Origin: Kiritimatiellia bacterium
GTDB taxonomy: Bacteria; Verrucomicrobiota; Kiritimatiellia; RFP12; UBA1067
NCBI GenBank assembly: GCA_017525225.1
Contig: JAFXTB010000012.1
Span: forward strand, 1 to 52,752
DNA: 52,752 nucleotides
Reading direction: 5' to 3'
Shown: positions 1-8,478 of the stretch, in pieces
Layout: each line of letters opens with the position of its first letter
Position numbering within the stretch: the stretch's first letter is position 1
Translations under genes and position numbers: made by a program
Notes under the pieces: model-generated
Seen by the model: only the letters and a program-made list of their open reading frames with translations
The model's database searches: none
What the model was told of the DNA's origin: nothing

Positions 1-139
1 ATGGATGCGCTTGGCCGGTTTGAGGTGCGATAGCGTTCTGCGGCGGGTGTTCGGACCGCGTGGTCTGGGTCGTGGATGCCACGAAAAACGGGTTGAGCAG
101 ATTCTTCAACAGAGGAATTTAGGTTGAAAGGATTGTTCC
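1..139. other. Window edge, no confident gene
   Basis: A short frame-1 stretch ends in TAG at 31-33 and might be the tail of an upstream gene, but it is too short to recognise. The rest is the leader of the gene starting at 140, with a purine-rich GAAAGGA at about 126-132 as ribosome binding site. I see no convincing promoter. Confidence 0.3.
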
Positions 140-2962
140 ATGTGTAATCGTACAAGTGGCCTCATTTCGGTCCTCGTGGCTGCCGTTGCGCTCGGCATAT
201 CTGCTGCCGCACACGGCGAAACGCGCTATCGCGCACTGATGTCGAACTGCGGGGGTTCGTTCGTTCCCGGCCACATCATGCTATTTGACGTGAACTCAAA
301 TAAATGGGAGTATGTGCGCACCGTGGTCCATCCCTACGACGGACACTGCCGCATCCCGATGTCGGCCGCATACGTGAACGGTGTCGTGTATGTCGTCGAC
401 TACTGCGGATGGAACGCCACGACAGAGTCGGGTTTTCTGACCAACCCTGCCTACGTCTCCGCGCGCATCCTCAAGTACGACATCTATGGAAACTATCTCG
501 GCATGCTGGTCGATTCGATAGTCGATTCCGAAAACAAGAAGGTCAACAAGCTTGATTCGCTGGTGCCTTCGCCCGACGGCCAGTACCTCTATCTCGCGCA
601 ATCGAGCCAGTACAACAGCAACTCCAAGAGATGCGGCGTGTTCCGCTACAAGATATCCGACGGCAACGGCGGCTGCGTCATAACCGGCTTGAATGCGATT
701 CGTGGACCGGTGACTTTCGCGAAGAACGGCACGAGGCTCTATGTCTGTGCGCGCGACGCCAGCACTGTGTACTTCTACGACATAGACGGCGACACCTTCA
801 CGCGCGGCGCTACGACATACTACCACAACCAGGCCAACTGCGCGTATCTGGATGAAAGCGCGAACCGGCTCTATGTGTCCGGCTACAACTGCGGCGTCAG
901 CGCGTTCGATCTTTCAGGCGATGCCGTGACGGCGTCAAACCGTGTCATCAGCACCGGCAACTACATCCAGGTCAGGAAGGTCGGAGACTGGGTGTATGCG
1001 AGCACGTTCGACGGCACGTGCGTCAGTAGGATAGATCCCTCGACGCTGCAGACGGCGACGGTCATTGCCGACAAGCAGTACTATCTCTACAAGCTGCCGA
1101 ACTTCTACATGTTCAACGAATATGCGGTGGAGTTGCCTGCGGAGATCGCGCACTACAGGTTCGACGAGCCTGCGAATTCGCCCGTGTTCACGAACTCCAT
1201 ATCTTCGAAGTGGCCGATCAGGGCCCAATATCTGCGCAGCGGCGCCGCCGGCGTATCCGGCGGGGCTGTATGCTTCACCGAGAACAACGCCTGCGGAAAC
1301 ATCGAGAATTCAAGTAAGATGCTTGGGGCGGACTACGGCATATTCATGTGGCTCGTGACATCCCGCGAGCTGAAGTCCTGCTACCTCTTCTCGAACCGCA
1401 TGGGCGGACAGAACAGAGGCCGGATGAACTTCGACATCAAGGCCGACGGGAAGCTGGGGTTCTACAATTCGTTCTTTGGCGGCGATCTGTCGTTCAAGTG
1501 CGACGACCCGATGCCCGTTATCACCAACGGTGTGTGGCATCATCTGGGGCTTGTCAAGAACGGATCCTCGGTATCGCTGTACATCGACGGCGTCAAGGTG
1601 AAGACGCAAACCTACAGCGCGAGTTTGATTCTTGGCACGGACGATTCCGTAGATTTCACGCTTGGGGCGTCAGCGGAGAAGCGTTCGTTCTTCGTGCCTT
1701 CCGGCGTGTTCATCGACGAACTTCGCATCTTCGAAGGCGCGCCGTCGGACGTGGACGTGGCGGCGATCTACAACGAGCATTCCGCTGCCGCATCCGCGAT
1801 GGGGATGCCTTCCGTTCCCGCCGAACCCACCGTCGACAAGTCGATCGCGAACACGTACGGCACGTCCGTATGGCACACGTTCCCGCACAGGCTGCCACAC
1901 TCTCCGCCATCGCTTATCGCGCGGACCGATGGTTCCCTTGCGTTGCTTTCGGGGTATGACGACGGCACGCCGCTGCCGACATCCTCGCTCGGGGTGCAAT
2001 ACAGTCTCGATAAAGGGGCGTCGTCGTGGACTGCGAAAGGAAGCTCGTACGTGTACACAGGCACGTTGTTCGAAAACCCTGTCGACGGCGTTCTGTATTC
2101 CTTCGGCCGCACATGCTACGACAAGGGAACGACAAGCTACTGGGTCCAGCACGACAATCCCACGAACGGCTGCGATGCGAGGGTGGGGTACACGGTCTAC
2201 CGCCTCGAGCAGACAAAGGGGCGGAAGGCATACTTCACCAACACCGTCAACACGACGTATTTCGAGCAGGGCCAGACCGAGAGCGTGGACTACTACCACG
2301 AGAACAAGCTCATGCCCGGGACGGAGCTTCTGCTGGATGGGCGCTACTACCAGTCGTATCTCGTGGAAGGCAAGGTGGGCATCCTCTCTGGCGCGTTAAC
2401 GGCGGATGTCGGGCTTTCGGACTTCCGTCCTGAGAAGGTGGCCGTCGTGGCGGGACGGCCCTTCGCGGGGCCGGTGGTCTTAAACTCGGCGGGACACGTT
2501 GCGACGCTTGTGCCGATGGGCACGAACGCGGCCGGCGTCGCCACGCTGGCGCTCGCCTCGCGCGCGGCGATAGGCGACACGCTCGCCGTGGAGACGGCAG
2601 GCATCGAGCTTCCCGGTGCGGACGCCCCGTTCTCGGTGCGCTACGACGCGAGGAGGGGCCAGTGGTGGGCGGCGACGGTGGTCGGCGGCACGGAGCTCAG
2701 GCTCTATGCCTCGCGCGATCTCACGGACTGGACCCTCGCAACGAGCGTGTTCACCGTGTCGAACGCGGCGACGACGCGCGCAGCCACGCCGTCCATCGCG
2801 ATTCTCGAAAACGACATGTACATCGCCTTCAACCTCGCATGTCCAGACGGCGCGCCGGCCGTCTATTCGCTGGACGATGCGAACTTCACCATGGTGCGCA
2901 AGGTAGCGCACTTCCGCCAGCATTCGCCTTGGCCGACCGGCACGGCGATCCTTTTCCGCTGA
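140..2962 (+). CDS. Secreted multidomain protein: beta-propeller, LamG, sialidase-like C-terminus
   Basis: A 940-residue protein with an N-terminal signal peptide (hydrophobic, ending near AAAHGE). Residues about 30-330 form repeated short motifs such as SPDGQYLYLA and NRLYVSG, typical of a YVTN/NHL-like propeller. Residues about 335-550 begin with AHYRFDEP and end with FIDELRIFEG, the hallmarks of a LamG/concanavalin-like sandwich. The C-terminal third (SLIARTDGSLALLSGY, FSVRYDARRGQWW, LYASRDLTDWTL) resembles the sialidase/BNR propeller superfamily, but I cannot identify a full catalytic set. A role in binding or cleaving extracellular glycans is inference. It stands alone, followed by a strong terminator. 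The start is supported by GAAAGGA about 8 bases upstream. Confidence 0.75.
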   Translation: MCNRTSGLISVLVAAVALGISAAAHGETRYRALMSNCGGSFVPGHIMLFDVNSNKWEYVRTVVHPYDGHCRIPMSAAYVNGVVYVVDYCGWNATTESGFLTNPAYVSARILKYDIYGNYLGMLVDSIVDSENKKVNKLDSLVPSPDGQYLYLAQSSQYNSNSKRCGVFRYKISDGNGGCVITGLNAIRGPVTFAKNGTRLYVCARDASTVYFYDIDGDTFTRGATTYYHNQANCAYLDESANRLYVSGYNCGVSAFDLSGDAVTASNRVISTGNYIQVRKVGDWVYASTFDGTCVSRIDPSTLQTATVIADKQYYLYKLPNFYMFNEYAVELPAEIAHYRFDEPANSPVFTNSISSKWPIRAQYLRSGAAGVSGGAVCFTENNACGNIENSSKMLGADYGIFMWLVTSRELKSCYLFSNRMGGQNRGRMNFDIKADGKLGFYNSFFGGDLSFKCDDPMPVITNGVWHHLGLVKNGSSVSLYIDGVKVKTQTYSASLILGTDDSVDFTLGASAEKRSFFVPSGVFIDELRIFEGAPSDVDVAAIYNEHSAAASAMGMPSVPAEPTVDKSIANTYGTSVWHTFPHRLPHSPPSLIARTDGSLALLSGYDDGTPLPTSSLGVQYSLDKGASSWTAKGSSYVYTGTLFENPVDGVLYSFGRTCYDKGTTSYWVQHDNPTNGCDARVGYTVYRLEQTKGRKAYFTNTVNTTYFEQGQTESVDYYHENKLMPGTELLLDGRYYQSYLVEGKVGILSGALTADVGLSDFRPEKVAVVAGRPFAGPVVLNSAGHVATLVPMGTNAAGVATLALASRAAIGDTLAVETAGIELPGADAPFSVRYDARRGQWWAATVVGGTELRLYASRDLTDWTLATSVFTVSNAATTRAATPSIAILENDMYIAFNLACPDGAPAVYSLDDANFTMVRKVAHFRQHSPWPTGTAILFR

Positions 2963-3010
2963 GCGTCAACCATGTAGAAACCGGCGGATCCTGAAGGTCC
3001 GCGTAAAAAT

Positions 3011-3047
3011 GCGCCAATGGGCATCAACCCGTTGGCGCAATTTTTTT
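3011..3047 (+). terminator. Rho-independent terminator
   Basis: GCGCCAATGGG (3011-3021), loop CATCAA, CCCGTTGGCGC (3028-3038), then AA and seven T (3041-3047). The stem is 11 bp with a single T-G wobble. It closes the transcript of the propeller/LamG gene and isolates the mraZ promoter immediately downstream. Confidence 0.93.
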
Positions 3048-3059
3048 CAATTTTCACCC

Positions 3060-3104
3060 TTGACGGGCGTGGGGCGATGTGGCATAATGTGGGGCGAAGT
3101 GTGG
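3060..3104 (+). promoter_or_regulatory. mraZ promoter with MraZ box array
   Basis: TTGACG (3060-3065), 17 bp, CATAAT (3083-3088) preceded by TGG. GTGG recurs at 3069, 3079 and 3089, and a related GTGTGG lies at 3099: exact 10-bp phasing covering the spacer, the -10 and the start site. MraZ of other bacteria binds TGGG-like direct repeats at 10-bp spacing and represses its own operon. Autorepression here follows from that knowledge plus the layout. Confidence 0.88.
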
Positions 3105-3146
3105 CGGCAGTGTCTCTGTCGCCGGAAAAAAAGGAAAAAAGCCCAG

Positions 3147-3677
3147 ATGGCAGTCGAGGAAAAAGAACGGAAGGTGATGGTCGGCGGTCTCGTCGACACG
3201 TTCTACCATACCCTCGACGAGAAGAAGCGGCTGACCATCCCGACTTCGTGGCGCGATGCGATGGGCATGGATCCCGGTGCGAGCGACTCACGCGACTATG
3301 TATACGTGTTTCCGAACGAGACCGAGGACTGCCTTGACCTCGTGCCGGTGCGCGAGATGCGCAGTATAATCGAGGACGTCGGCAACGCCGACATCCTCGA
3401 GAACAACCCGACGGCCACGGCGCTTGCGCAGATCGCGCAGATGCTGAAGGTGGACAGCGCAGGGCGCATCCGCATCGGCGAGGATCTTCTTGAGTTCGCG
3501 GGTATCAAGAGCGAGCGCGGCGCGGAGGTGACGCTCATCGGTTCGTTCAACAAGGCCCAGATATGGTCCGGGCGCAAGCGTCCGAAGGGCCGCAAGCTGG
3601 ATGTGGCGGCGTACCGCGCGGCGCTGGCGAAGCGCAAGGCGGCGCGGGGTGCCGCGAAGGAGGGGTCGGCGAAATGA
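3147..3677 (+). CDS. mraZ: Transcriptional regulator MraZ
   Basis: A 176-residue member of the MraZ/SpoVT-AbrB family, the usual first gene of the division and wall cluster. The N-terminal repeat reads FYHTLDEKKRLTIPTSWR, and the second AbrB-like half contains VDSAGRIRIGEDLLEFAGI, both diagnostic. A lysine/arginine-rich tail (about residues 140-176) is longer than in typical 140-150 residue homologues. I chose the ATG at 3147, with AAGGA about 11 bases upstream. The ATG at 3177 gives the shorter canonical beginning MVGGLVDTFYH and is a real alternative. Its stop overlaps the rsmH start (ATGA). It should act in the cytoplasm as repressor of its own operon through the GTGG array upstream. Confidence 0.93.
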   Translation: MAVEEKERKVMVGGLVDTFYHTLDEKKRLTIPTSWRDAMGMDPGASDSRDYVYVFPNETEDCLDLVPVREMRSIIEDVGNADILENNPTATALAQIAQMLKVDSAGRIRIGEDLLEFAGIKSERGAEVTLIGSFNKAQIWSGRKRPKGRKLDVAAYRAALAKRKAARGAAKEGSAK

Positions 3678-4600
3678 CGCACGTGCCGGTTCTCCTGCAG
3701 GAAACGCTTGAGGCGCTCGCGGTGAAGGCGGGCGGCGTGTACGTGGATGGCACGCTGGGCCGGGCTGGCCATGCACGCGAGATGCTGCGGCGCGGAGCGG
3801 CGCGTGTGATCGGCATCGATCGCGACGACGCGGCGCTGGCGGAGGTGTCCGCGGCTCTGGACGGGATGTCCGAGGCCACGTCCGGGGAGTTGATTCTGAG
3901 AAAGGGATGCCACGGCGATCTCGCCGAGATCGTGCGGGCGGAGGGAATGGAGGAAGTCGATGGGATTCTGCTTGATCTGGGCGTTTCAAGCCCTCAACTG
4001 GATGACGCGTCCCGCGGATTCAGCTTCCGCGCGGATGGGCCGCTTGACATGCGGATGGATAGGTCGCGCGGGCTGACCGCGGCGGACATCGTGAATTCGC
4101 GCACGGCGGCGGAGCTTACGGAGATCTTCCGCACGCTCGGCGAGGAGCCGCATTCGCGGCGCATCGCCCTTGCGATAGAGAAGGCGCGCGCGCTCAGGCG
4201 CTTCGAGACGACGCTGCAGCTTGCCGGGCTTGTGGAGAGGATCGTAGGGAGGTCCGGCGCGCGGCATCCGGCCACGCGCGTGTTCCAGGCCCTCAGGATG
4301 GCGGTGAACGACGAGCTTGGGGAGCTGTCGCGCGCGCTCGTCGGCGGACTGGGGCTGCTGAAGCCAGGTGGAAGGTTCGCAGTCATAACATTCGAAAGCC
4401 TGACGGACCGCATGGTGAAGCGATTCTTCGCCGACCATGCGGGGAGGATGGTGTCGCTGCAGCAGGGTGGGGCCAGATGGGAGGGTGTGCTTCCGCGCGT
4501 CCGTCCCGTATGGCGCCGCGCGGTCACGGCGACGGTCGAGGAGAGAGGTGCAAACGCAAGAAGCCGCAGCGCCAGGCTGCGTGCGGTGGAAAGGGTATAG
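3674..4600 (+). CDS. rsmH: 16S rRNA (cytosine1402-N4)-methyltransferase
   Basis: A 308-residue enzyme of the RsmH (MraW) family, which uses S-adenosylmethionine to N4-methylate C1402 of 16S rRNA. It begins with MTHVPVLLQETLEAL, as homologues do. The SAM-binding motif YVDGTLGRAGHA comes at about residues 22-33, followed by IGIDRD and ILLDLGVSSPQLDDASRGFSF, all family signatures. Length is normal. The start overlaps the mraZ stop by four bases, so translation is probably coupled, and ftsL follows two bases after its stop. The longer open frame upstream runs inside mraZ and is not used. Confidence 0.96.
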   Translation: MTHVPVLLQETLEALAVKAGGVYVDGTLGRAGHAREMLRRGAARVIGIDRDDAALAEVSAALDGMSEATSGELILRKGCHGDLAEIVRAEGMEEVDGILLDLGVSSPQLDDASRGFSFRADGPLDMRMDRSRGLTAADIVNSRTAAELTEIFRTLGEEPHSRRIALAIEKARALRRFETTLQLAGLVERIVGRSGARHPATRVFQALRMAVNDELGELSRALVGGLGLLKPGGRFAVITFESLTDRMVKRFFADHAGRMVSLQQGGARWEGVLPRVRPVWRRAVTATVEERGANARSRSARLRAVERV

Positions 4601-4601
4601 C

Positions 4602-5072
4602 ATGAAGAGAAACAAGAGAGTGAAGAAGTATTCGCGCTGTGCGGTCAACTCCGTCAACGCGGTGGCGCTTCTCGTGCTCATGTTCTTCGCGATGATGGTG
4701 TACTGGGCCCAGGACGCGCACTGCAACGAGCTCTCACAGGAGATCGGCAAGGCCGAGAAGGAGCTTAAGAAGCTCGAGAGCGACTACGAGCGGGAGGTGT
4801 CCAGCTGGGACGAGCTGAAGACGCCGGACAATCTGCGGCAGGCGCTCATCCGCCATGGCATCGACATGGTGCAGACGAATCCCGGCCAGGTCATCAACAT
4901 GAATGCCAGCGGCAAACCCATGCCGGGGCAGATGTCGGTCGCGCGGATCCGCCAGCGCCAGGGTCGTGTGGATCGCGTGGCAAGCTCGCAGGTCGTTCCG
5001 CGCACGTACCCGGTGGCACCGCGCGCCGCCATGCCGCGCACCGTCCGCCGGTCCGCCACGACCCGCCGATGA
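4602..5072 (+). CDS. ftsL: FtsL-like cell division protein
   Basis: A 156-residue small bitopic membrane protein in the position of ftsL between rsmH and ftsI. A basic cytoplasmic N-terminus (MKRNKRVKKYSR) is followed by one membrane segment (about residues 20-40, AVALLVLMFFAMMVYW) and a heptad-like coiled coil (about 44-70, ISQ-type leucines with many Glu/Lys). It then has an FtsL-like stretch, LKTPDNLRQALIRHGIDMV. The proline/arginine-rich C-terminus is not conserved in the family as I know it. Known FtsL forms a complex with FtsB, FtsQ and FtsI/FtsW at the septum. Identity rests on topology and position more than on sequence. Confidence 0.8.
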   Translation: MKRNKRVKKYSRCAVNSVNAVALLVLMFFAMMVYWAQDAHCNELSQEIGKAEKELKKLESDYEREVSSWDELKTPDNLRQALIRHGIDMVQTNPGQVINMNASGKPMPGQMSVARIRQRQGRVDRVASSQVVPRTYPVAPRAAMPRTVRRSATTRR

Positions 5073-5099
5073 ACGCATGCCTGAGGGAACGCGCGGCGA

Positions 5100-6917
5100 A
5101 TGACCAGGCTTAGCGAGATCATCCGGTTCTATGTGGTGGTAGGCATACTTGCCTCCGTATCCTTTGCGCTTGCAGGCCGCCTGGTGGTCCTCCACGGCGA
5201 TCTCCTATCCAAGAAGCTGGACCAGCCGAACTACGGGTTCAAGCGCGACATGCAGGGTCTGCGCGGGGCCATCTATCCATCCAACCGCGGAAGCGCGCCG
5301 TTCGCGCGTTCGGTGCCGGTGTGGGTGTACCATGTGGATCCAGCCTCGGTGACGCTCAAGCAGCATACGCGCAGGGAGGTCGCCGAGACGGTGGCGGAGG
5401 CGCTGCAGATGCCGTTCGACGACGTGATGAAGGCATACAGCCGGGTGGATTCGAGGTATGTGTATCTGACGATGTCCTCCGACACCGAGGCCAACAAGGT
5501 GCTTTCCAATCCCAAGAAGGTGAGTGGGCTCAGGGCCGAGGAGATACAGATCCGGCGGTATCCGCAGGGCCGGCGCCTTTCGCACGTGCTGGGGTTCGTG
5601 TCCAAGGATCCCACTAACAGCGTGGGCTCGGCAGGCATCGAGATGCGCTACGAGCGGTATCTGCGCGGCATCCCCGGCAAGATCGAGGGCGAGGTGGATG
5701 CGCGTCGCGTGGAGCTGTACGACCGCAGGCTCGTATCCACCGACCCGCGGCCCGGGTGCGACGTGTACCTGACCATCGACCAGAACCTGCAGTACGAGGT
5801 GGAGACCGCGCTCGCGAAGGGCGTGGCGAAGTCACGCGCGCAGGCGGGCTGGGCGATCGTGCTGCAGGTGAAGACGGGCGCCGTGCTGGCGATGGCGTCG
5901 TTGCCCGACTACGAGCCCGAGACCTACAACCGCAGCAGCAGCTCCGCGAAGAAGAACCTCGCCGTGTGCGAGATCTACGAGCCGGGAAGCGTGATGAAGA
6001 CCATCACCGCGTGCGCCGCGCTCGACTGCGGCATCGCATCGCCGTCCACCACGTACAGCTCCAGCAGGAACGACACCCGGTACTACAGGCTTCCCACGGA
6101 TTCGCACGGCATGGATCCGGTGATGACCGTGGGCGAGGCGCTCGTGCATTCCTGTAACGTGGTCTATGGGAAGATCGGCGTGGATGTGGGACCGAAGCGG
6201 TTGTGGTCGTACATGGATGCCTTCGGGCTAGGACGCAAGACGGGCATAGACCTGCCCGGCGAGGAATACGGCATACTGCCTCGCTGGGAGAAGTGGGACA
6301 AGGTGAAGTGGTCGCGTGCACCCATCGGCCAGGGCGTCGCGGTGACTGGTATACAGATCGCGGCCGCCTACGCCGCCATAGCGAACGACGGTGAGCTGCT
6401 GAGGCCATACGTGGTTGAGAAGGTGGTGTCCAAGGATGAAGGCGTACTCTACCAGCATGTGCGCGACGTGCGGGGGCATCCCATCAAGGCTTCTACGGCG
6501 CGGAACGTCCGCGAGATGATGCTGGGGGTGGCGAAGAAGGGCGGTACGGCCCGCCGCGCCGCCGTGCAGGGGTATTCCGTCGCCGGCAAGACCGGTACCG
6601 CCCAGATGAAGGAAGGGCGCGGATACTCGTCGGTCAACTTCAACGCGTCGTTCGTGGGCATAGTACCGGCGTCGCGTCCGGAGCTTGTGATACTCGTGAC
6701 TCTTCAGAAGCCCTTCAACTGCCGGTCGTGGAAGCTGTCGCAGGAGACGGGCATCCCCCTCTACAACCATCAGGGCGGGGTGTGCGCTGCGCCCGTGTTC
6801 CGCCGCATCGCATGGACGGCGCTGAAGTACCTCGAGGTGCAGCCCGACCAACCCGACGATCTTCCCGAGGACATGGACATGGCCGAGTACGAGAGAAAGG
6901 TGATGGAGCTGGAATGA
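5100..6917 (+). CDS. ftsI: Septal peptidoglycan transpeptidase (class B PBP)
   Basis: A 605-residue class B penicillin-binding protein, periplasmic with one N-terminal anchor (about residues 8-27). The dimerisation domain runs to about 210. The transpeptidase domain shows the three active-site motifs: S297-VM-K300 in EPGSVMKT, S351-C-N353, and K497-T-G-T. These residues form the acyl-enzyme site that cross-links stem peptides and is the beta-lactam target. There is no PASTA domain. The start lies 27 bases after the ftsL stop, and the stop overlaps the murE start (ATGA). FtsI is the expected partner of FtsL and FtsW in septum synthesis; ftsW is not in this window. Confidence 0.95.
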   Translation: MTRLSEIIRFYVVVGILASVSFALAGRLVVLHGDLLSKKLDQPNYGFKRDMQGLRGAIYPSNRGSAPFARSVPVWVYHVDPASVTLKQHTRREVAETVAEALQMPFDDVMKAYSRVDSRYVYLTMSSDTEANKVLSNPKKVSGLRAEEIQIRRYPQGRRLSHVLGFVSKDPTNSVGSAGIEMRYERYLRGIPGKIEGEVDARRVELYDRRLVSTDPRPGCDVYLTIDQNLQYEVETALAKGVAKSRAQAGWAIVLQVKTGAVLAMASLPDYEPETYNRSSSSAKKNLAVCEIYEPGSVMKTITACAALDCGIASPSTTYSSSRNDTRYYRLPTDSHGMDPVMTVGEALVHSCNVVYGKIGVDVGPKRLWSYMDAFGLGRKTGIDLPGEEYGILPRWEKWDKVKWSRAPIGQGVAVTGIQIAAAYAAIANDGELLRPYVVEKVVSKDEGVLYQHVRDVRGHPIKASTARNVREMMLGVAKKGGTARRAAVQGYSVAGKTGTAQMKEGRGYSSVNFNASFVGIVPASRPELVILVTLQKPFNCRSWKLSQETGIPLYNHQGGVCAAPVFRRIAWTALKYLEVQPDQPDDLPEDMDMAEYERKVMELE

Positions 6918-8074
6918 GGATCTGGGGCGTCACCGGGACCAACGGCAAGACCACCACGGCATGGGTGCTTGGCGAGATGCTGGGGGGCGATACCGCATGT
7001 GGCCATGTGACGACCGTTGAGGTATGGACCGGGCGGCGGCGCTTCAGCTCCGGCTATACGACCCCGCCCCTGCCGGTGCTCAAGGAGATCTTTGCGGAGA
7101 TGGAGGGTGCCGGGCTTAAGCACTGCACGATCGAGGTGTCGAGCCACGCCATACACCAGCGGCGCACGGGCGACACCGTGTTCGCCGGCGGCGCGTTCAC
7201 GAACCTCACCGAGGACCATCTCGACTACCACAAGACGATGGACGCCTACTTCGAGGTCAAGGCCGATTTCTTCCGCAGGCTTGCGGCGGAGAATCCCGGT
7301 GCGCCGGCGGCGGTGTGCGTGGATGGCGGATATGGACGTCGCCTGGCCGACATCTGCCGTGCGCTGTCGCTAGACCTGGTGACCTTCTCCACGCAGGGCG
7401 AGGCCGATGTCATGGCACGCGACATTGCCGTCGCTCCGGAAGGGAGCGTGTTCACGCTTGATTCCGCGCGCCTTGGCGGCGCGCATGCGGTGCGCTGCCC
7501 GCTGGCCGGGCGCTACAACGTGGAGAACGTCCTAGCGGCGACGGCGCTGGCGTGCGGCGCTGGCGTGCCGCCGGATGGGATACTGGCGGCGATCCCGCGC
7601 CTCGAGCCGCGCTGGGGACGCCTCGAGCGCGTTGCCTCGGCATCGCCCGCGACGGTGTTCGTGGACTACGCCCATACCGACGATGCGCTCGCGAATGTGC
7701 TTTCCACGGTGAAGGGGTTCACGAAGGGACGAGTGTGGGCGGTGTTCGGCGCGGGCGGCGACCGCGATCGCAGGAAGCGTCCGTTGATGGGCGCGGCCGC
7801 GGCGGCGCATGCCGACCGCCTGGTGGTCACAAGCGACAATCCGCGCAGCGAGGATCCGGCGGCGATCATCGCCGAGATCGCGTCCGGCATACCCGAGGGG
7901 ACGCATGTGGACTATGAGCCGGACCGCGCGGCGGCGATACGCCTTGCGCTGGCGGGTGCCGAGGTGGGCGACAGCGTCGTGATCTGCGGCAAGGGGCATG
8001 AGACGACACAGGAGATATCCGGGGTGAAGCATCCGTTCGACGACCGCGAGCAGGTACGCGCGTTCACCTTCTGA
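6914..8074 (+). CDS. murE: MurE-type Mur ligase lacking the N-terminal domain
   Basis: A 386-residue Mur ligase that starts almost at the P-loop (MRIWGVTGTNGKTTT). It keeps the ATP-binding central domain (EVSSHA, TNLTEDHLDYH) and the C-terminal domain with SDNPRSEDP and GKGHETTQE. The DNPR motif is the signature of meso-diaminopimelate-specific MurE, so the predicted reaction is addition of meso-DAP to UDP-MurNAc-Ala-Glu in the cytoplasm. Usual MurE is about 490 residues, with an N-terminal UDP-substrate domain of about 90-100 residues that is absent here. No alternative upstream start recovers it, because the extended frame lies inside ftsI and is unlike MurE. Position in the operon supports the murE name. 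Confidence 0.9.
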   Translation: MRIWGVTGTNGKTTTAWVLGEMLGGDTACGHVTTVEVWTGRRRFSSGYTTPPLPVLKEIFAEMEGAGLKHCTIEVSSHAIHQRRTGDTVFAGGAFTNLTEDHLDYHKTMDAYFEVKADFFRRLAAENPGAPAAVCVDGGYGRRLADICRALSLDLVTFSTQGEADVMARDIAVAPEGSVFTLDSARLGGAHAVRCPLAGRYNVENVLAATALACGAGVPPDGILAAIPRLEPRWGRLERVASASPATVFVDYAHTDDALANVLSTVKGFTKGRVWAVFGAGGDRDRRKRPLMGAAAAAHADRLVVTSDNPRSEDPAAIIAEIASGIPEGTHVDYEPDRAAAIRLALAGAEVGDSVVICGKGHETTQEISGVKHPFDDREQVRAFTF

Positions 8075-8338
8075 GCACGCCTGTGGGCGCATCGTTTTAC
8101 ACTTGCGGAACCGGGCGACCTGGTGACGGTGAAGCTCTTTCGCGCGGCCGCCGACCCCAAGATACCCTTCCCGCTGAAAGGGTCGCTTCTCAACGGGTTC
8201 AGGCCGTCGCGCGTCATCGGGCCGGACACGGTAGAATTCCCACATGCCGCCGTGAAGCATGGGCGCAACGTATTCTCGATTGGTCCGCAGCGCGGATGCC
8301 ATGTGAGAGGCTGCGCGATAACACTTTCACCCAGGTGA
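8075..8338 (+). pseudogene. Orphan C-terminal fragment of an unrecognised protein
   Basis: Directly after the murE stop, and by chance in the same frame, about 87 sense codons run to TAG-free sequence ending in TGA at 8336-8338. The conceptual product contains FTLAEPGDLVTVKLFRA and SLLNGFRPSRVIGPD, then FSIGPQRG: short beta-strand-like stretches resembling the end of a beta-sandwich domain of a secreted glycan-active protein. There is no ATG or convincing ribosome site. A GTG at 8123 could start a 71-residue peptide. I read it as the decayed 3' end of a lost gene, not as a murE extension. The parent family is unknown to me. Confidence 0.4.
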
Positions 8339-8393
8339 GCGTGCTTTTCCGTTTCACAAGGAAAATGAAATACACTATCCTTAAATATGGGGC

Positions 8394-8459
8394 TTGATTC
8401 CGGTCGATTGGGTGTGGTATAATTTAAATTGAAACGACCGTTTCAGAAACGTGCGTTTC
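8394..8459 (+). promoter_or_regulatory. Promoter and tandem palindromic operator of the ATPase gene
   Basis: TTGATT (8394-8399), 18 bp, TATAAT (8418-8423) with TGG before it. Just downstream are two 14-bp palindromes separated by one base: GAAACGACCGTTTC (8431-8444) and GAAACGTGCGTTTC (8446-8459). Each has 6-bp arms GAAACG/CGTTTC around a 2-base centre, with centres 15 bp apart. They begin about where transcription starts and end just before the ribosome site GGGAGG (8468-8473), the expected place for a repressor. The regulator is not identifiable in the window. Confidence 0.8.
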
Positions 8460-8478
8460 AGTCTGATGGGAGGTGGAT

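Noticed and set aside
8072-8338. UGA read-through or recoding joining murE to the in-frame tail
   Set aside because: MurE ends at its normal family end just before the UGA, and no recoding signal or selenocysteine context is visible. In-frame placement has a one in three chance.
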